In this document: positions 26,601-35,891 of the stretch, piece after piece
Layout: each line of letters begins with the position of its first letter
Position numbering within the stretch: the first letter of the stretch is position 1
From: Paenibacillus chitinolyticus NBRC 15660
GTDB lineage: Bacteria; Bacillota; Bacilli; Paenibacillales; NBRC-103111
NCBI RefSeq assembly: GCF_000739915.1
Contig: NZ_BBJT01000008.1
Span: 186,001-250,000, forward strand
Length of the DNA stretch: 64,000 nucleotides
Reading direction: 5' to 3'
The notes under the pieces: generated by a model
What the model was told of the DNA's origin: nothing
The model's input: only the letters and a program-made list of their open reading frames with translations
Databases searched by the model: none
Translations under genes and position numbers: made by a program

Positions 26601-28334
26601 GCCGGTCATCAGGACTGCAAGTTGGGCCACGACCATCTCCGGGGTGCGCTCCAGGCATATCGCTGTTATCATCCCAGGGCCTACACCGAACTCGCGCAAT
26701 CGTTCGGCCAGATGCCCTGCATTGCCAAGGAGTTGACCATAAGTAATGTGGTGGCTGGCGTTCACAATGGCCGGCCGCTCCAGCTGACCGACGGCCTGGG
26801 CCTGCACCAGCTGATGCAGAGTCGTCTGGAGCGGGTAATCATGGCTCGTCCGGTTCCACCCATTCAGCAGCTCCCGCTCTTCCCCTGATAGAACCGGCAG
26901 AGCGCCGACCTGAGCGTCCGGACTGTCGGCAATGCTGGAAAGAAGCATCGTGAAATGACCAGTCAACCTCTGTATCGTCGCCTCCTCGAAGAGACTCCGG
27001 TTGTATTCCAAGGCGCCTTTCCATCCACTTTCCGTCTCGAACATTTCAAGGCTCAGGTCGAACTTCGACGTTTCAGTCTCCACATCGAGCTGTTCGGCGG
27101 TGAGACCGGTCAGCTCGAACGAAACGGCCGGCGCATTTTGCATCGAGAACATGACTTGAAACAACGGAGAATAACTGAGGCTCCGCTGCCCTGCTGTCTC
27201 TTCGACAAGCATTTCGAACGGAACATCCTGATTGGCATAGGCATCCAGAGCATTTTTACGGACATGCCGGAGCAACTGCCGAAAAGGAAGACCCGCGTTG
27301 ACTTCCGATCGAATTACCAGGCTGTTGACAAAAAAACCGATCAGAGACTCCACATCCTTACGGTTTCTTCCGGACAACGGCGTTCCGACACATATATCCC
27401 CTTCCTCAGTATAGCGGTACAGCAACGACTGGAGCGCGGCCATCAGTAGCATAAAGGAAGTCGCCTCCTCCTCGGCGGCAAGACGACACAGCCTTTCCTT
27501 AAGCTGCTGTGGCACGGTGAAGTGAATCTTTCTCCCTATATACTGCTGGGTCAACGGCCGGGGGTAGTCGGTTGGAAGCTGTAGCAGTGCAGGCGCTCCT
27601 GCCAACTTCCTCTTCCAGAAAGACAGCTGCTCTTGAACTGCGGCCCCCTGAACCCATTCCCGCTGCCAATTGGCAAAGTCGGCATACTGCAAGCGAAGCG
27701 GCGGAAGCGTTGCAGCATTCCCGCAAACAAAGGAGTTATAGAATTCCATCAGCTCCCGGCTAAACCGGTGATGAGACCAGCCGTCGGTAACGATATGGTG
27801 AAAAGCCAGAAGCAGCACATGTTCTTCCTCCGCGAGATAGAGCAGCGCCGTCCGTAGCAAAGGACCGCATCTCAGATCGAACACCCTGTTGATAAGGGAA
27901 ATTTGCTCCTGGATCGCCTCCTCCTGCTTGCCGCCTGGCAGGTCCCGCAGATCCTTTCGCTCCAGCGGTACGTTCATCGTATCCAGAATGATCTGATAAG
28001 CGCTTCCCTCTTCGTCACCAAACACGGTACGAAGCATTTCATGCCGCTGCACAACGGCCTGCAAGCTCCGTTCCAGCGCTCCGTCCTGGAGAATGCCCTT
28101 CAACTTTATGGCATAAACTAAGTTATATGCCGTTGATGCCGGATCTAGAGAAGATAAGAACCATAGTCGCTGTTGCGCAAAGGAAAGCGGGCTCTTCTCT
28201 TGCTTCTGGCGCACGGATATCCCCTGTTTCGTATTAACCGGGACTACAGCGCTTTGAAGCAGTTGACCAAGCAGTGCCCGTTTTTCCTCGGACAATTGAG
28301 ACCTGCGGGCTTCCATTGAATCTACATTGGTCAT
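23610..28334 (-). CDS. NRPS module C-A-PCP with terminal degenerate C domain
   Basis: The 1574-residue protein starts with a normal condensation domain (LSFAQQRLWFLSSLDP; active HHIVTDG near 178). Its adenylation domain has AYVIYTSGSTGQPKG, DLYGPTECTIAS, YRSGDIGRYLPDG and SGKIDR. The carrier domain has NYFEIGGDSIKTM. A second condensation-type domain (from about 1110) follows, in which HHxxxDG reads SYLMMDG. A by-eye reading of the A pocket is D L A F F G L I A; no amino acid is assigned. No thioesterase or reductase follows. It is third in the NRPS-PKS-NRPS operon, 7 bp after the PKS gene. Confidence 0.92.
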   Translation of the reverse strand: MTNVDSMEARRSQLSEEKRALLGQLLQSAVVPVNTKQGISVRQKQEKSPLSFAQQRLWFLSSLDPASTAYNLVYAIKLKGILQDGALERSLQAVVQRHEMLRTVFGDEEGSAYQIILDTMNVPLERKDLRDLPGGKQEEAIQEQISLINRVFDLRCGPLLRTALLYLAEEEHVLLLAFHHIVTDGWSHHRFSRELMEFYNSFVCGNAATLPPLRLQYADFANWQREWVQGAAVQEQLSFWKRKLAGAPALLQLPTDYPRPLTQQYIGRKIHFTVPQQLKERLCRLAAEEEATSFMLLMAALQSLLYRYTEEGDICVGTPLSGRNRKDVESLIGFFVNSLVIRSEVNAGLPFRQLLRHVRKNALDAYANQDVPFEMLVEETAGQRSLSYSPLFQVMFSMQNAPAVSFELTGLTAEQLDVETETSKFDLSLEMFETESGWKGALEYNRSLFEEATIQRLTGHFTMLLSSIADSPDAQVGALPVLSGEERELLNGWNRTSHDYPLQTTLHQLVQAQAVGQLERPAIVNASHHITYGQLLGNAGHLAERLREFGVGPGMITAICLERTPEMVVAQLAVLMTGGAYLPIDPILPKERITYILNDSLASVLLTTEQLRPFIAGTIVAQILYLDNETDPSGDFPLCDFTDAHVSSRKQFYEETAYVIYTSGSTGQPKGTLISHESIINFLHWYRDATALSSSDRVCFASGVGFDLSVAEIWGALVSGASLWLPSEETRLQPELLRDWMLDNGITFAFLPTPLAEQLVSVRWPAETPLRRLFTGGDKWTAKLPCGLPFEVYDLYGPTECTIASTFRMIEPDGEAYQPPHIGRPLANMKIYITDRELRLMPIGVPGEICIGGQGVGGGYLRREELTREKFIPDPFSACEGARIYRSGDIGRYLPDGRIQFLGRADDQVKVRGFRIELAEIQEALATHSSVKEVVVLVREETPGDKRITAYMVGKSGLTLDVESLRQSLREQLPSYMIPSAFVILDRLPVTPSGKIDRQALPMPDTDLSDDRFEEPRNFVEELLCGIWKELLVLEKVGVHQNYFEIGGDSIKTMMLISRARKLGLELTTKQVFQYQTIAELSQAIGVDSRRMEEPPKETVVGLKFDFPLVGLNREDFASIEGVTREEIEDVYPLTPLQDYMLDTMRRRPEPAQFFVNMVMRFKDKLEPELMTEAWQRVANHFALTKTSVVYEGLAEPVQLTRSSIRVPVQYLDWRGWDAERQQEELKRYQERNLLRSDLTYLRRSTTYDVMFATLGENNHQLVMSCSYLMMDGWSHFIVLIQVIKCYYSLLEEKPYELPPAGHYGKYAAWLRSRALEEPRRYWSAELAGFCRATPLVEHAPFNGQPRGKGFAKKSVQIKPAVPHQVRELALRSRVTVNVLFQLAWSLLLARYTDEREVLFGVMSNGRQPEYEGAEDIVGPTINTLPMRVRVDEDETAFQLLQKIQEKQLLLTQWDYTPLRKIREWIGMSEEKALFESYMIFQNLPSYFEVSGGKDWIRDVPLENEYEKALAIFDSGTPLRVDVCVIPEGYEIYMTYLKACFRDEAVSRMLEDLQKMFLGICEASEQPVRTWLRS

Positions 28335-28341
28335 CGTTTCT

Positions 28342-31059
28342 CTACCCCCTTATCAAATTGTCTTGTTCCAATAGCTCTATGAATGAAAGCTCGATACTGT
28401 CCGCCAGCTCAGCTATGGTCTGCGCTCCGTACATCCGCTCCACGTTCAGCAGGATCGGGTACGTTTCCTGAATACGGGAGATGACCTGCATCTTGCTGAG
28501 CGAATCCGCTCCAAGCTGGTATAACGGAACATGAATGTCGATCGACGGCTGACCAAGCACCTCCTGATAAAACAGGATGAGGTTCCGTTCTAAAGTCCTC
28601 CGCGGATTACCATCTTCAAACTGGCCCGAGTCTGCCGGTTCGACCTGCGTCTCATGAACGGCAGCCTTCCGCTCCGCTTCCCAGTCAACGTTATGGCCTT
28701 CCGGCCCCCTGATTACATACCGCCGACGTTCGAACGGATACGTCGGCAGTGGCACGCGGCGACGCTTCTCCAGTGAGGTTCGCGCTTGCCAGTCGAGATC
28801 GGCTCCACCCTCCCACAGATCGGCCAGGGTGTCCGTCCATGAATAAGCATCAAAACAGCTCAAAGTGCCTTCGCTCTCATCTCCCAGCGGTGCGCCGATG
28901 CTTACCAAGCGCATATGACTGTCCTGCAGTGCTGCTCTATGGGCATTGTGCAGCCATCGCTCGGCGCTTGGTTGATCGGGATCACTCCGAAAATCATCCT
29001 GATCCCCATTCAAATACGGAATCCGGGCGGCTGCATGAAAAATGTCGCCGACTGTCCTTGTGTATGCCTCTTCCTCCCCGCCTTCTTCGAATATCGCGCG
29101 GGCAATCGCTAACCGAAACGCATCTTCTATGGAATACAGCCCGGCAATGCAGGCAGCCGCATATCCACCTTCCTTCTCCCCGCCCACCAAAGCTGGCTGC
29201 AGCCCCAATTGACCAAAAACGGCGGCAAGACTGTACGAAGCGGCTACAGATAGAACGACTCTCATGCGGGACGTAAGCTGCGGCATCTGCGTATAGTGCG
29301 TATCATCGCTACATAGAACGGACGTAAGCGCGTTCAGCGCCAGCCCGCTGACGGCTTCCGCCCTAGCTAAAGCCTCCTGCAGCTCGCGCCGGAAAACCGG
29401 TTCCGTTCGGCACAGCTCGAGCAATCCCGGGAGCCTGTCTTCCCTCCAAGGCATGAATATCCACGCCATTGCCGGAAACTCATCCGAATGACGGACCGTC
29501 CCCCCTTCCGTCCGACGGCTCAACAGACGTCCCGCTTCTTCCGCATTCTGGCAGACGACCGCCCGGCGCAGAGGATAAGCCTTCCGGCCCACCTGCGTCG
29601 TATAGGCAATCTCTTCTAAAGGCGTGAGCGGATTTTCGGATAAGTAAGCAGACATTCGCTCGCAAGCCGCCTCAAGCGCCGTCTCCGTCTTGGCGGATAA
29701 CAGTAGCGCATGCCAAGGCCGAACGTACGCCACTTCTTCCCTATTCGGAGCTTCCTCCAGCACGACGTGGGCATTGGTCGCCCCTATGCCGAAGGAACTG
29801 ACTCCGGCCCGTCTCGGATAGCTTTCGACCTTCCAGTCAGTCAACTTCGTATTGACGAAAAACGGACTGTTCACAAAATCGATCTGCGGGTTCTGCTCAT
29901 GGAAATGAAGAGAAGGCGGAATTTGCCGATGGCGCAGTGCCAACACCGTCTTGATCAATCCGGCCACACCGGCGGCGCAGTCGAGATGGCCGATATTGGT
30001 TTTGACGGATCCGATCGCACAGAAGCCGCTCCGGTCAGTCCACTGCCGATAAGCCATCGTCAACCCAACAACTTCGATTGGGTCTCCCACAGCGGTTCCC
30101 GTGCCGTGGGCTTCGACGTACGATATCGTATCCGGGTGAACGCCGGCTGCCGCTATTGCATCTGCAATGACCTCCGCTTGTCCTTCCGGGCTTGGCGCAG
30201 TGAAGCCTGCCTTGAGACCGCCGTCGTTATTGACGGCGGAGCCGCGAATGACGGCATAGACGAAGTCCCCGTCCTCTGCAGCCTTCTCCAGCCGCTTCAG
30301 GACGACGACTCCGACGCCGTTGCCGAATACGGTGCCCTGCGCCTTGTGATCAAACGCGCGGCAAACGCCGTCCGGCGAGAAGATCAACCCTTGTTGGTAC
30401 CTATAACCAGCGTGGTTTGGAAACGTCACAGAGCTTCCTCCTGCCAGCGCAATATCGCTCTCCCCACTCATCAGCGACTGACAGGCCATATGGACAGCCA
30501 CCAGCGAGGTGGAACAAGCAGTCTGAACCGTCATGCCTGGCCCTCTTAAGTTCAGCTTGTAGGACAATCGACTCGTCAAGAAATCCTTATCGTTGCCGAG
30601 CATGAGCGCCGTAAGCTCCTCCAGATTGCTATGGGGCCCTTGCTTCGCAATTTGGCTCAGCATATAGGTGCTGATCGTGCATCCGCCGAACACGCCGATC
30701 CGGCCTGCATACGTATCGGGCACGTAAGCAGCATCCTCCAGCGCTTCGTACCCGCATTCGAGAAACAGCCGTTGCTGCGGATCGGTCAACTCCGTTTCGC
30801 GTGGACTCATCCCGAAGAACTCGGCGTCGAAAAGCTCCGGATCTTCCAGAACGCCCTTGGCTTTCACGTACTGCGGGTGATTAAAGACATTCTCCGGAAT
30901 CCCTGCTTCCCTCAATTCCTCATCCGAGAACATCCGGACGGCATGGACGCCCCGGCTCAATAGGTTCCAGTACGCTTCCGGATTACCCGCTCCCGGGAAC
31001 TTTACGGACATACCGATGACGGCAATACCTTGTTCCCACAACGATTTATCTTGGTTCAA
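28342..31059 (-). CDS. PKS module KS - (inactive AT) - ACP
   Basis: The 905-residue protein has a full ketosynthase: active cysteine in TVQTACSTSLV (about 182), EAHGTGT and NIGHLD histidines. An acyltransferase-like region (about 525-790) follows, in which the motif that should read GHSxG reads GGEKEG inside PALVGGEKEGGYAAACIAGL. The catalytic Ser-His is absent. An ACP ends the protein (LGADSLSKMQ). It would add a malonate unit loaded by another acyltransferase. No KR/DH domain is visible, so a keto group is kept. The TTG at 31059 has GGGAGG eight bases upstream; a GTG at 31068 lies inside that site. It overlaps the end of the upstream NRPS gene. Confidence 0.9.
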   Translation of the reverse strand: MNQDKSLWEQGIAVIGMSVKFPGAGNPEAYWNLLSRGVHAVRMFSDEELREAGIPENVFNHPQYVKAKGVLEDPELFDAEFFGMSPRETELTDPQQRLFLECGYEALEDAAYVPDTYAGRIGVFGGCTISTYMLSQIAKQGPHSNLEELTALMLGNDKDFLTSRLSYKLNLRGPGMTVQTACSTSLVAVHMACQSLMSGESDIALAGGSSVTFPNHAGYRYQQGLIFSPDGVCRAFDHKAQGTVFGNGVGVVVLKRLEKAAEDGDFVYAVIRGSAVNNDGGLKAGFTAPSPEGQAEVIADAIAAAGVHPDTISYVEAHGTGTAVGDPIEVVGLTMAYRQWTDRSGFCAIGSVKTNIGHLDCAAGVAGLIKTVLALRHRQIPPSLHFHEQNPQIDFVNSPFFVNTKLTDWKVESYPRRAGVSSFGIGATNAHVVLEEAPNREEVAYVRPWHALLLSAKTETALEAACERMSAYLSENPLTPLEEIAYTTQVGRKAYPLRRAVVCQNAEEAGRLLSRRTEGGTVRHSDEFPAMAWIFMPWREDRLPGLLELCRTEPVFRRELQEALARAEAVSGLALNALTSVLCSDDTHYTQMPQLTSRMRVVLSVAASYSLAAVFGQLGLQPALVGGEKEGGYAAACIAGLYSIEDAFRLAIARAIFEEGGEEEAYTRTVGDIFHAAARIPYLNGDQDDFRSDPDQPSAERWLHNAHRAALQDSHMRLVSIGAPLGDESEGTLSCFDAYSWTDTLADLWEGGADLDWQARTSLEKRRRVPLPTYPFERRRYVIRGPEGHNVDWEAERKAAVHETQVEPADSGQFEDGNPRRTLERNLILFYQEVLGQPSIDIHVPLYQLGADSLSKMQVISRIQETYPILLNVERMYGAQTIAELADSIELSFIELLEQDNLIRG

Positions 31060-34000
31060 ACGCTTCACCTCCCGTAGTGTTTCCTAATTTTTTTACTTCC
31101 ATAGCCCCTCTAGACTCCCTCTGCTTCCGCATCATCGCTTTGCGTACTTCCGCCCTTTCTTCGGCAGCCGATGCCCATTTCTTTGTCAAGCGATGCCCGA
31201 ACAAATGGTCTGCCAGCGAAGCGATCGTCGGATGCATGAAAAAGTCAGTCAACTTAATTTCGTCGTACCCTTCTTTCCGAATTCTCTCCACGAGCTGCAC
31301 GGCGTGCATGGAGTGAACGCCCAGATCAAAAAAATTGTCGTGGCGTCCGACTTCCGTCAAACCCAGCACTTCTTTCCACAAGACGGACAACAACCTCTCT
31401 CCTTCATTTCGGGGTAAGCTATCGCTGGAAGCGGAAGTGGTCAAAGCTTGCGGACGGGGTAGCACTCTCTTGTCGATCTTGCCGTTAGAGGTCAATGGAA
31501 GGCTATCCAGTCGTACGAAGTACGACGGAATCATATAGGTCGGAAGCTGTCTACCCACATGTTCCCTAAGCTGGGCTGCGGATATCGGTTCCGTCGATTC
31601 ATAGTACGCGGCCAAGTACGCGCCGCCCTGCTCTACTTGTCCGTCAACGACCGCTACTGCGTGGATGAGCGGATGACCGGATAAGACCGCAGCGATTTCA
31701 CCGGGCTCGATCCGGTACCCTCGAATCTTAAGCTGATCGTCCATGCGCCCCAAAAACTCGATCGTTCCATCGACCATATAGCGGGCCCTATCGCCGGTTC
31801 TGTACATCCGGCCAACGCGGTCAGCTTTATCCTCCACCGGTTCCGGCACGAACCGTTCAGCCGTTAACTCCTGAAGACCCAAATAACCACGGGCTACCCC
31901 CATGCCCGCAATGCACAGCTCGCCCGGTACCCCGACAGGTTGGAGCCTACCTCTCACGTCCACAATGTAAATCCTAGTGTTTACGATAGGACGGCCGATC
32001 GTCAGACGCGTATCGTCCGTCACATCTTTTACCGTTGCCCAGACGGTCGCTTCAGTCGGGCCGTACAAGTTGAACAGCCGGGCCTGTGTCGCCTGCCGCA
32101 ATCGGTAAAGCAGCTTCTTGGTCAACACCTCTCCCCCGAACAGCACGTAGCTCAGACCAGCCATTGCTTCTGCCATCTTCTGGCTGCCAAGCAGCATCTG
32201 CAACCGGGCTGGCGTCGCTTGTAGCAGTTCGACCCCGTGCTTCCGGCACAAATCGGCCAGCTGATCTGGATCCGTTTGCTCCCCTCGCGTAGCCATGACC
32301 ACCGTGCAGCCGAGCATTAACGGCAGCAAGGTTTCGAGCACGAACGGATCGAAGGTTACGGTCGTTAGAGACAATACCGTACGTACCCTATCGATTGGAG
32401 TCTCCTGCAGCATGCCCAGAAGGAAATTATGCACGGACCTGTGCTCGACCATGACTCCTTTGGGCTTCCCCGTTGATCCCGAGGTGTAGATGACATAAGC
32501 AAGATCTGATGGACAAGCGCCCTCCACAGCCGGCAAGAGCGAGGAAAGGAGCGGCCATTCCTCTTCCCGGTCCAGCAGCACCGTCTTTCTTCCTGTCGTT
32601 CCCTTCCCTGCATAGGCCGACTCGGTTATGACGAACCTGCACCCGCCTTCCTCAAGCATGCCTTGAATCCGCTCTTCCGGAAAATCGGGATCGAGCGGAA
32701 GATACGCTGCTCCAGCCTTGTTCACGGCAAGCATTCCCACAACGAGTAGAACCGAGCGGTCTGCAAGCAGAGCGACGATCTCCTCGCGAGCGACGCCATT
32801 CATCCGGAGAACGTCTGCCAGCTGGTCTGCCTTTCGGTTCAATTCCTCGTACGTCACCCGTTCTCCGCCACAGATGAGTGCGATCTGCTCCGGCGTCTTC
32901 GCCGCCTGTTCCTCGAACAGCCGATGAATTGTTTTTTCCTGCGGATAAGCTACCCGAGTTTCGGTAAATAAAGTAAGTAGCGTATTTTTTACGTCCTCGT
33001 CGGCAAGAGAAACGTCCGCTATTTTATCATTAGGACACCGAATCATCTGTTCTATAACCGTTACGATCTGTTGAAACATCGTTTGAATTTCATTTTCATC
33101 ATATAACTGGCTTCGGTAATCAACGAACAGCACCAACTCTTGAGTATCCAAACAATCTTTGATATGAATAATAAAATCGTTCACTTCATCCCCGCAAAAG
33201 TCAGCTTCAATTTCCATGTCAGAGTGTTCAAACTTCAATATATTGTACGGCTGATACTCTACCGCAATGCCGAACAGCCGTTGAATGTCTTTGCTGGGAT
33301 GCATCCTTCTTACGTCTTGAATCAACTTAGTGTAGGGATATTTTTGGTGGCGCAGCATGACGCTCTGCTCTTTCGATACCTTTTGCAGAAAGGCATTCAG
33401 CTTCAAATCCGGCTCCACGTCCAGTCTGATTGCAACCGTACTGGCGAACATACCGATCGTCTCTTTTACTTTCTTTGATGTCCGGTTCCCATAGAGCGCT
33501 CCGATGACGACGTCACTCTCGTTGGTTACTTTATATATGTAAATGTACAGAGCAGCCATAAAAAAAGTAAACATGCTGACCTGATGATTTTGACAAAATA
33601 GCTTCAGATTACGATAGAGCTCATCGGATAAGGTAAAGCTCTTTCTTTCCGCTGCTATGCTTGTCAGTAAGGGATTATAGTTTTTGATCCCTGTTATATT
33701 TGGAAGATTGCGGTATTTTTCCATCCAGAATGCTTGATCTTTGCTGTACCGTTCCGACTTCTCATAGTCGAGCTCGTCAAGAATACAATTCAGGTAAGCG
33801 TTCGTTACATGCTCCGAAGAACTCGTTCCTTTTAGTAAGGCAGCATAATTCCGGTCAATTTGATTAATCGTCAAATTTATCGCTATGCCGTCGCATACGA
33901 TATGATGAATTTGGAGGCTGTACCAGAGCTCCTCATTGCTAATTTTAAGAATGACAAATTGATATAATTCCGAAGCAAACTGTTCGCCCGGCATTCTGTT

Positions 34001-34318
34001 ATGACTTTTCAACCATTCCTCTGCATGGGATGAATCTGTATAATCGGAGAAATCAATCATTCTAATTTCTTTTTTCTTATAGGGTTCGACGCATTGCCTC
34101 GGCTCCCCATCCTTCGAATCGATCTTTACTCGAAATGCATCGTTTTCCTGGATCACCCATTGAATGGATTCCTCCAAGAGATCGGGGTAAACCTTACCCT
34201 TCATCTTCACGGTCACGGAAAGGATAGACACTTTTGTACTCGGATACAGCAGGTCCGTGTACCATACGCTTCGCTGCGCATCAGTTAAAGGATAGCATTG
34301 GATGGAATCATTACTCAG
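31046..34318 (-). CDS. NRPS module C-A-PCP, probable CTG start
   Basis: Conserved condensation-domain sequence (CYPLTDAQRSVWYTDLLYPS) lies upstream of the first in-frame GTG (34231), so the gene must start earlier. A stop stands at 34330. The only fitting start is a CTG at 34318, seven bases after GGGAGTG, giving 1090 residues (MSNDSIQCYPL). The C domain has active HHIVCDG. The A domain has AYVIYTSGSTGKPKG, NLYGPTEATVWA, YRTGDRARY and NGKID; by eye its pocket is D P L Q L G L V W, not assigned. The PCP has DLGVHSMHA. It is first in the operon, with the C domain as an acylating or loading domain. Confidence 0.88.
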   Translation of the reverse strand: MSNDSIQCYPLTDAQRSVWYTDLLYPSTKVSILSVTVKMKGKVYPDLLEESIQWVIQENDAFRVKIDSKDGEPRQCVEPYKKKEIRMIDFSDYTDSSHAEEWLKSHNRMPGEQFASELYQFVILKISNEELWYSLQIHHIVCDGIAINLTINQIDRNYAALLKGTSSSEHVTNAYLNCILDELDYEKSERYSKDQAFWMEKYRNLPNITGIKNYNPLLTSIAAERKSFTLSDELYRNLKLFCQNHQVSMFTFFMAALYIYIYKVTNESDVVIGALYGNRTSKKVKETIGMFASTVAIRLDVEPDLKLNAFLQKVSKEQSVMLRHQKYPYTKLIQDVRRMHPSKDIQRLFGIAVEYQPYNILKFEHSDMEIEADFCGDEVNDFIIHIKDCLDTQELVLFVDYRSQLYDENEIQTMFQQIVTVIEQMIRCPNDKIADVSLADEDVKNTLLTLFTETRVAYPQEKTIHRLFEEQAAKTPEQIALICGGERVTYEELNRKADQLADVLRMNGVAREEIVALLADRSVLLVVGMLAVNKAGAAYLPLDPDFPEERIQGMLEEGGCRFVITESAYAGKGTTGRKTVLLDREEEWPLLSSLLPAVEGACPSDLAYVIYTSGSTGKPKGVMVEHRSVHNFLLGMLQETPIDRVRTVLSLTTVTFDPFVLETLLPLMLGCTVVMATRGEQTDPDQLADLCRKHGVELLQATPARLQMLLGSQKMAEAMAGLSYVLFGGEVLTKKLLYRLRQATQARLFNLYGPTEATVWATVKDVTDDTRLTIGRPIVNTRIYIVDVRGRLQPVGVPGELCIAGMGVARGYLGLQELTAERFVPEPVEDKADRVGRMYRTGDRARYMVDGTIEFLGRMDDQLKIRGYRIEPGEIAAVLSGHPLIHAVAVVDGQVEQGGAYLAAYYESTEPISAAQLREHVGRQLPTYMIPSYFVRLDSLPLTSNGKIDKRVLPRPQALTTSASSDSLPRNEGERLLSVLWKEVLGLTEVGRHDNFFDLGVHSMHAVQLVERIRKEGYDEIKLTDFFMHPTIASLADHLFGHRLTKKWASAAEERAEVRKAMMRKQRESRGAMEVKKLGNTTGGEAFEPR

Positions 34319-34485
34319 AACAGTTCACTCCCAACTAAATTTAAGTATGTTATATAATTTTGTAATATATTGTTATTTAAAACAAAAACCTTATGACTGA
34401 AGAACCTGCCGTCAGATCCGTCAAATGAAAACAACCTGTTAAGGTGTCGGCGTTGAATTTCCTGTGTCAAATTTCAACCGCTTTG
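34319..34485. other. Upstream region of the NRPS operon
   Basis: Very AT-rich DNA (34331-34390) should hold the NRPS promoter. Candidate TATAAC-like boxes are present, but no convincing -35/-10 pair can be chosen by eye. Confidence 0.4.
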
Positions 34486-34731
34486 TCATCTTTTTAATCC
34501 CATTGAATGAAGTTGCCCTTTAGATTTATTATTCAGAATTAATTCGTAAATCCGATCTTTCATTTTTCTCAAAACTTTTGCAAGATACTTACGTTTAAAA
34601 TGTGCTAGGGCATTGTATACCGGGGCGTAGTTGTTTGCTTCTACCTGGTTAGTGGCAACTTCATCTAGTTCTCCGTGAGCCGATGAAGCATAATACTCAT
34701 ATTCCGTTTCGCTAAAACTAGCGACTTATGA
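34486..34731 (-). pseudogene. Orphan fragment of an unrecognised gene
   Basis: An open frame without a start codon encodes FSETEYEYYASSAHGELDEV, ATNQVEANNYAPVYNALAHF and KRKYLAKVLRKMKDRIYELI, ending LNNKSKGQLHSMGLKR before TGA. The composition is protein-like but I do not recognise the family. It is probably the end of a gene cut during island rearrangement. Confidence 0.4.
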
Positions 34732-34863
34732 AGAAGTCCCGGCCAATCTTATAAGTGAATATATCCTCTCGAAAAGCCCGATCTAATGAAAATGAATGAG
34801 TCCGATTGGATTTTCTTAGATGATCAGATAACTTCTGCTCAACAGTCAACCTCCCCTTGCTCA

Positions 34864-34900
34864 AACACTATTTCTGAAGCTATTCGACAAAAATAGTGTT
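34864..34900. repeat. Inverted repeat before the recombinase remnant
   Basis: AACACTATTT (34864-34873) and AAATAGTGTT (34891-34900) form a 10-bp stem with a 17-base loop. It lies near the rearranged left end of the recombinase gene and may be a terminator or a recombination relic. Confidence 0.4.
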
Positions 34901-35040
34901 ATATCCTCCCAATAAAATAAAATACAGGGGTAAAGGGGGATTTCTGTTTTATTTCATATTTTTAGTAGATATAGTTCCTTGCCATAGCAGTTTTTATCTC
35001 CGCTATGCCCATTTCCCCGCTGTATCATTACTTCTGATCG

Positions 35041-35767
35041 TTGGTTCCGAGTAATTTCGGTGGCATGCCAGCGCTCATCTCGAAGGAAGTCTTCCAACAG
35101 GTTCAAGAAAAGATGGACAACAACAAACGTCAGTCTGGAGCGTATAAGGCTAAAGAAGTTTACCTGTTAAGCGGCCTCATCGTCTGTGGTAAGTGTCCGA
35201 AAAAAATTGGCACCCCGTATTCTATGATGGGTAATATAAAGTTCAGCGGAAGTAACAAGCTCAAATACGTCACCTACCGCTGTGGTAATCGTGATCGGAC
35301 GAAGGAATGGAATAACCCCGAGATACGCCGAGAATACATCGAGAGCTATATTATTTCTCAATTGCAAGAGAAGACTTTTAATGAAGAGGCCATCCCACTG
35401 CTTGCCAAGCAACTGAATGACTACCATAACTCCAAGCAATCAAACGTAAAAGGCAAGCGTGAACGCCTAGCTAAGAGCCTAGAGGGTATTGAACGTCAGA
35501 TTACAAATATAGTAAATGCCATTGCTAGTGGCACTTTCAACATTGCTTTGTCTAGTAAGATTTGGGAATTGAAGCAGCAGAAACTACAGCTTGGGCAGAA
35601 GCTGCTCGAAGCTAAGGGTGTAACAGAAAAAGCAGCCATCACAGAGGATACTCTGCGACAACTGCTTTTTTAAGTTCGGGTGCCACGTTGCTAAGCACAA
35701 CCTCTCTGAGATCAAAAAGTTCATTGGCAGTTACGTGGAAAAGGTAATCGTCTACAAAGAGCATTAG
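35041..35767 (+). pseudogene. Serine site-specific recombinase, C-terminal half, frameshifted
   Basis: The remaining part matches large serine recombinases: GMPALISKEVFQQVQEKM, then the zinc-ribbon region LLSGLIVCGKCPKKIGTP and YVTYRCGNRDRTKEW, then a coiled coil with LEGIERQITNIVNAIASG. The N-terminal catalytic domain with its serine is absent, and a shift in a T6 run near 35668 moves the ending (KFGCHVAKHNLSEIKKFIGS, YVEKVIVYKEH) into another frame. It ends 37 bp before tmRNA-end copy J3, the usual place of an integrase beside its attachment site. Confidence 0.82.
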
Positions 35768-35804
35768 AGGTAATCTTTAAACTCCAAATTGTGGATTTAA
35801 CATA

Positions 35805-35885
35805 TGGAGCCGAGGGGAGTCGAACCCCTGTCCGAAGACAACCCCCACATAAGCTTCTACGGGTGTAGTCACGGGTTTGATGTCA
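35805..35885 (-). repeat. Island junction J3: copy of ssrA 3' end (att-like)
   Basis: These 81 bp match ssrA 37529-37609: CCGAGGGGAGTCGAACCCCT, GTCCGAAGA and AAGCTTCTACGGGTGTAGTC are intact, while about seven bases differ around 35839-35847. The left flank TTGTGGATTT is shared with J1 and J2. Confidence 0.88.
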
Positions 35886-35891
35886 ACGCCC

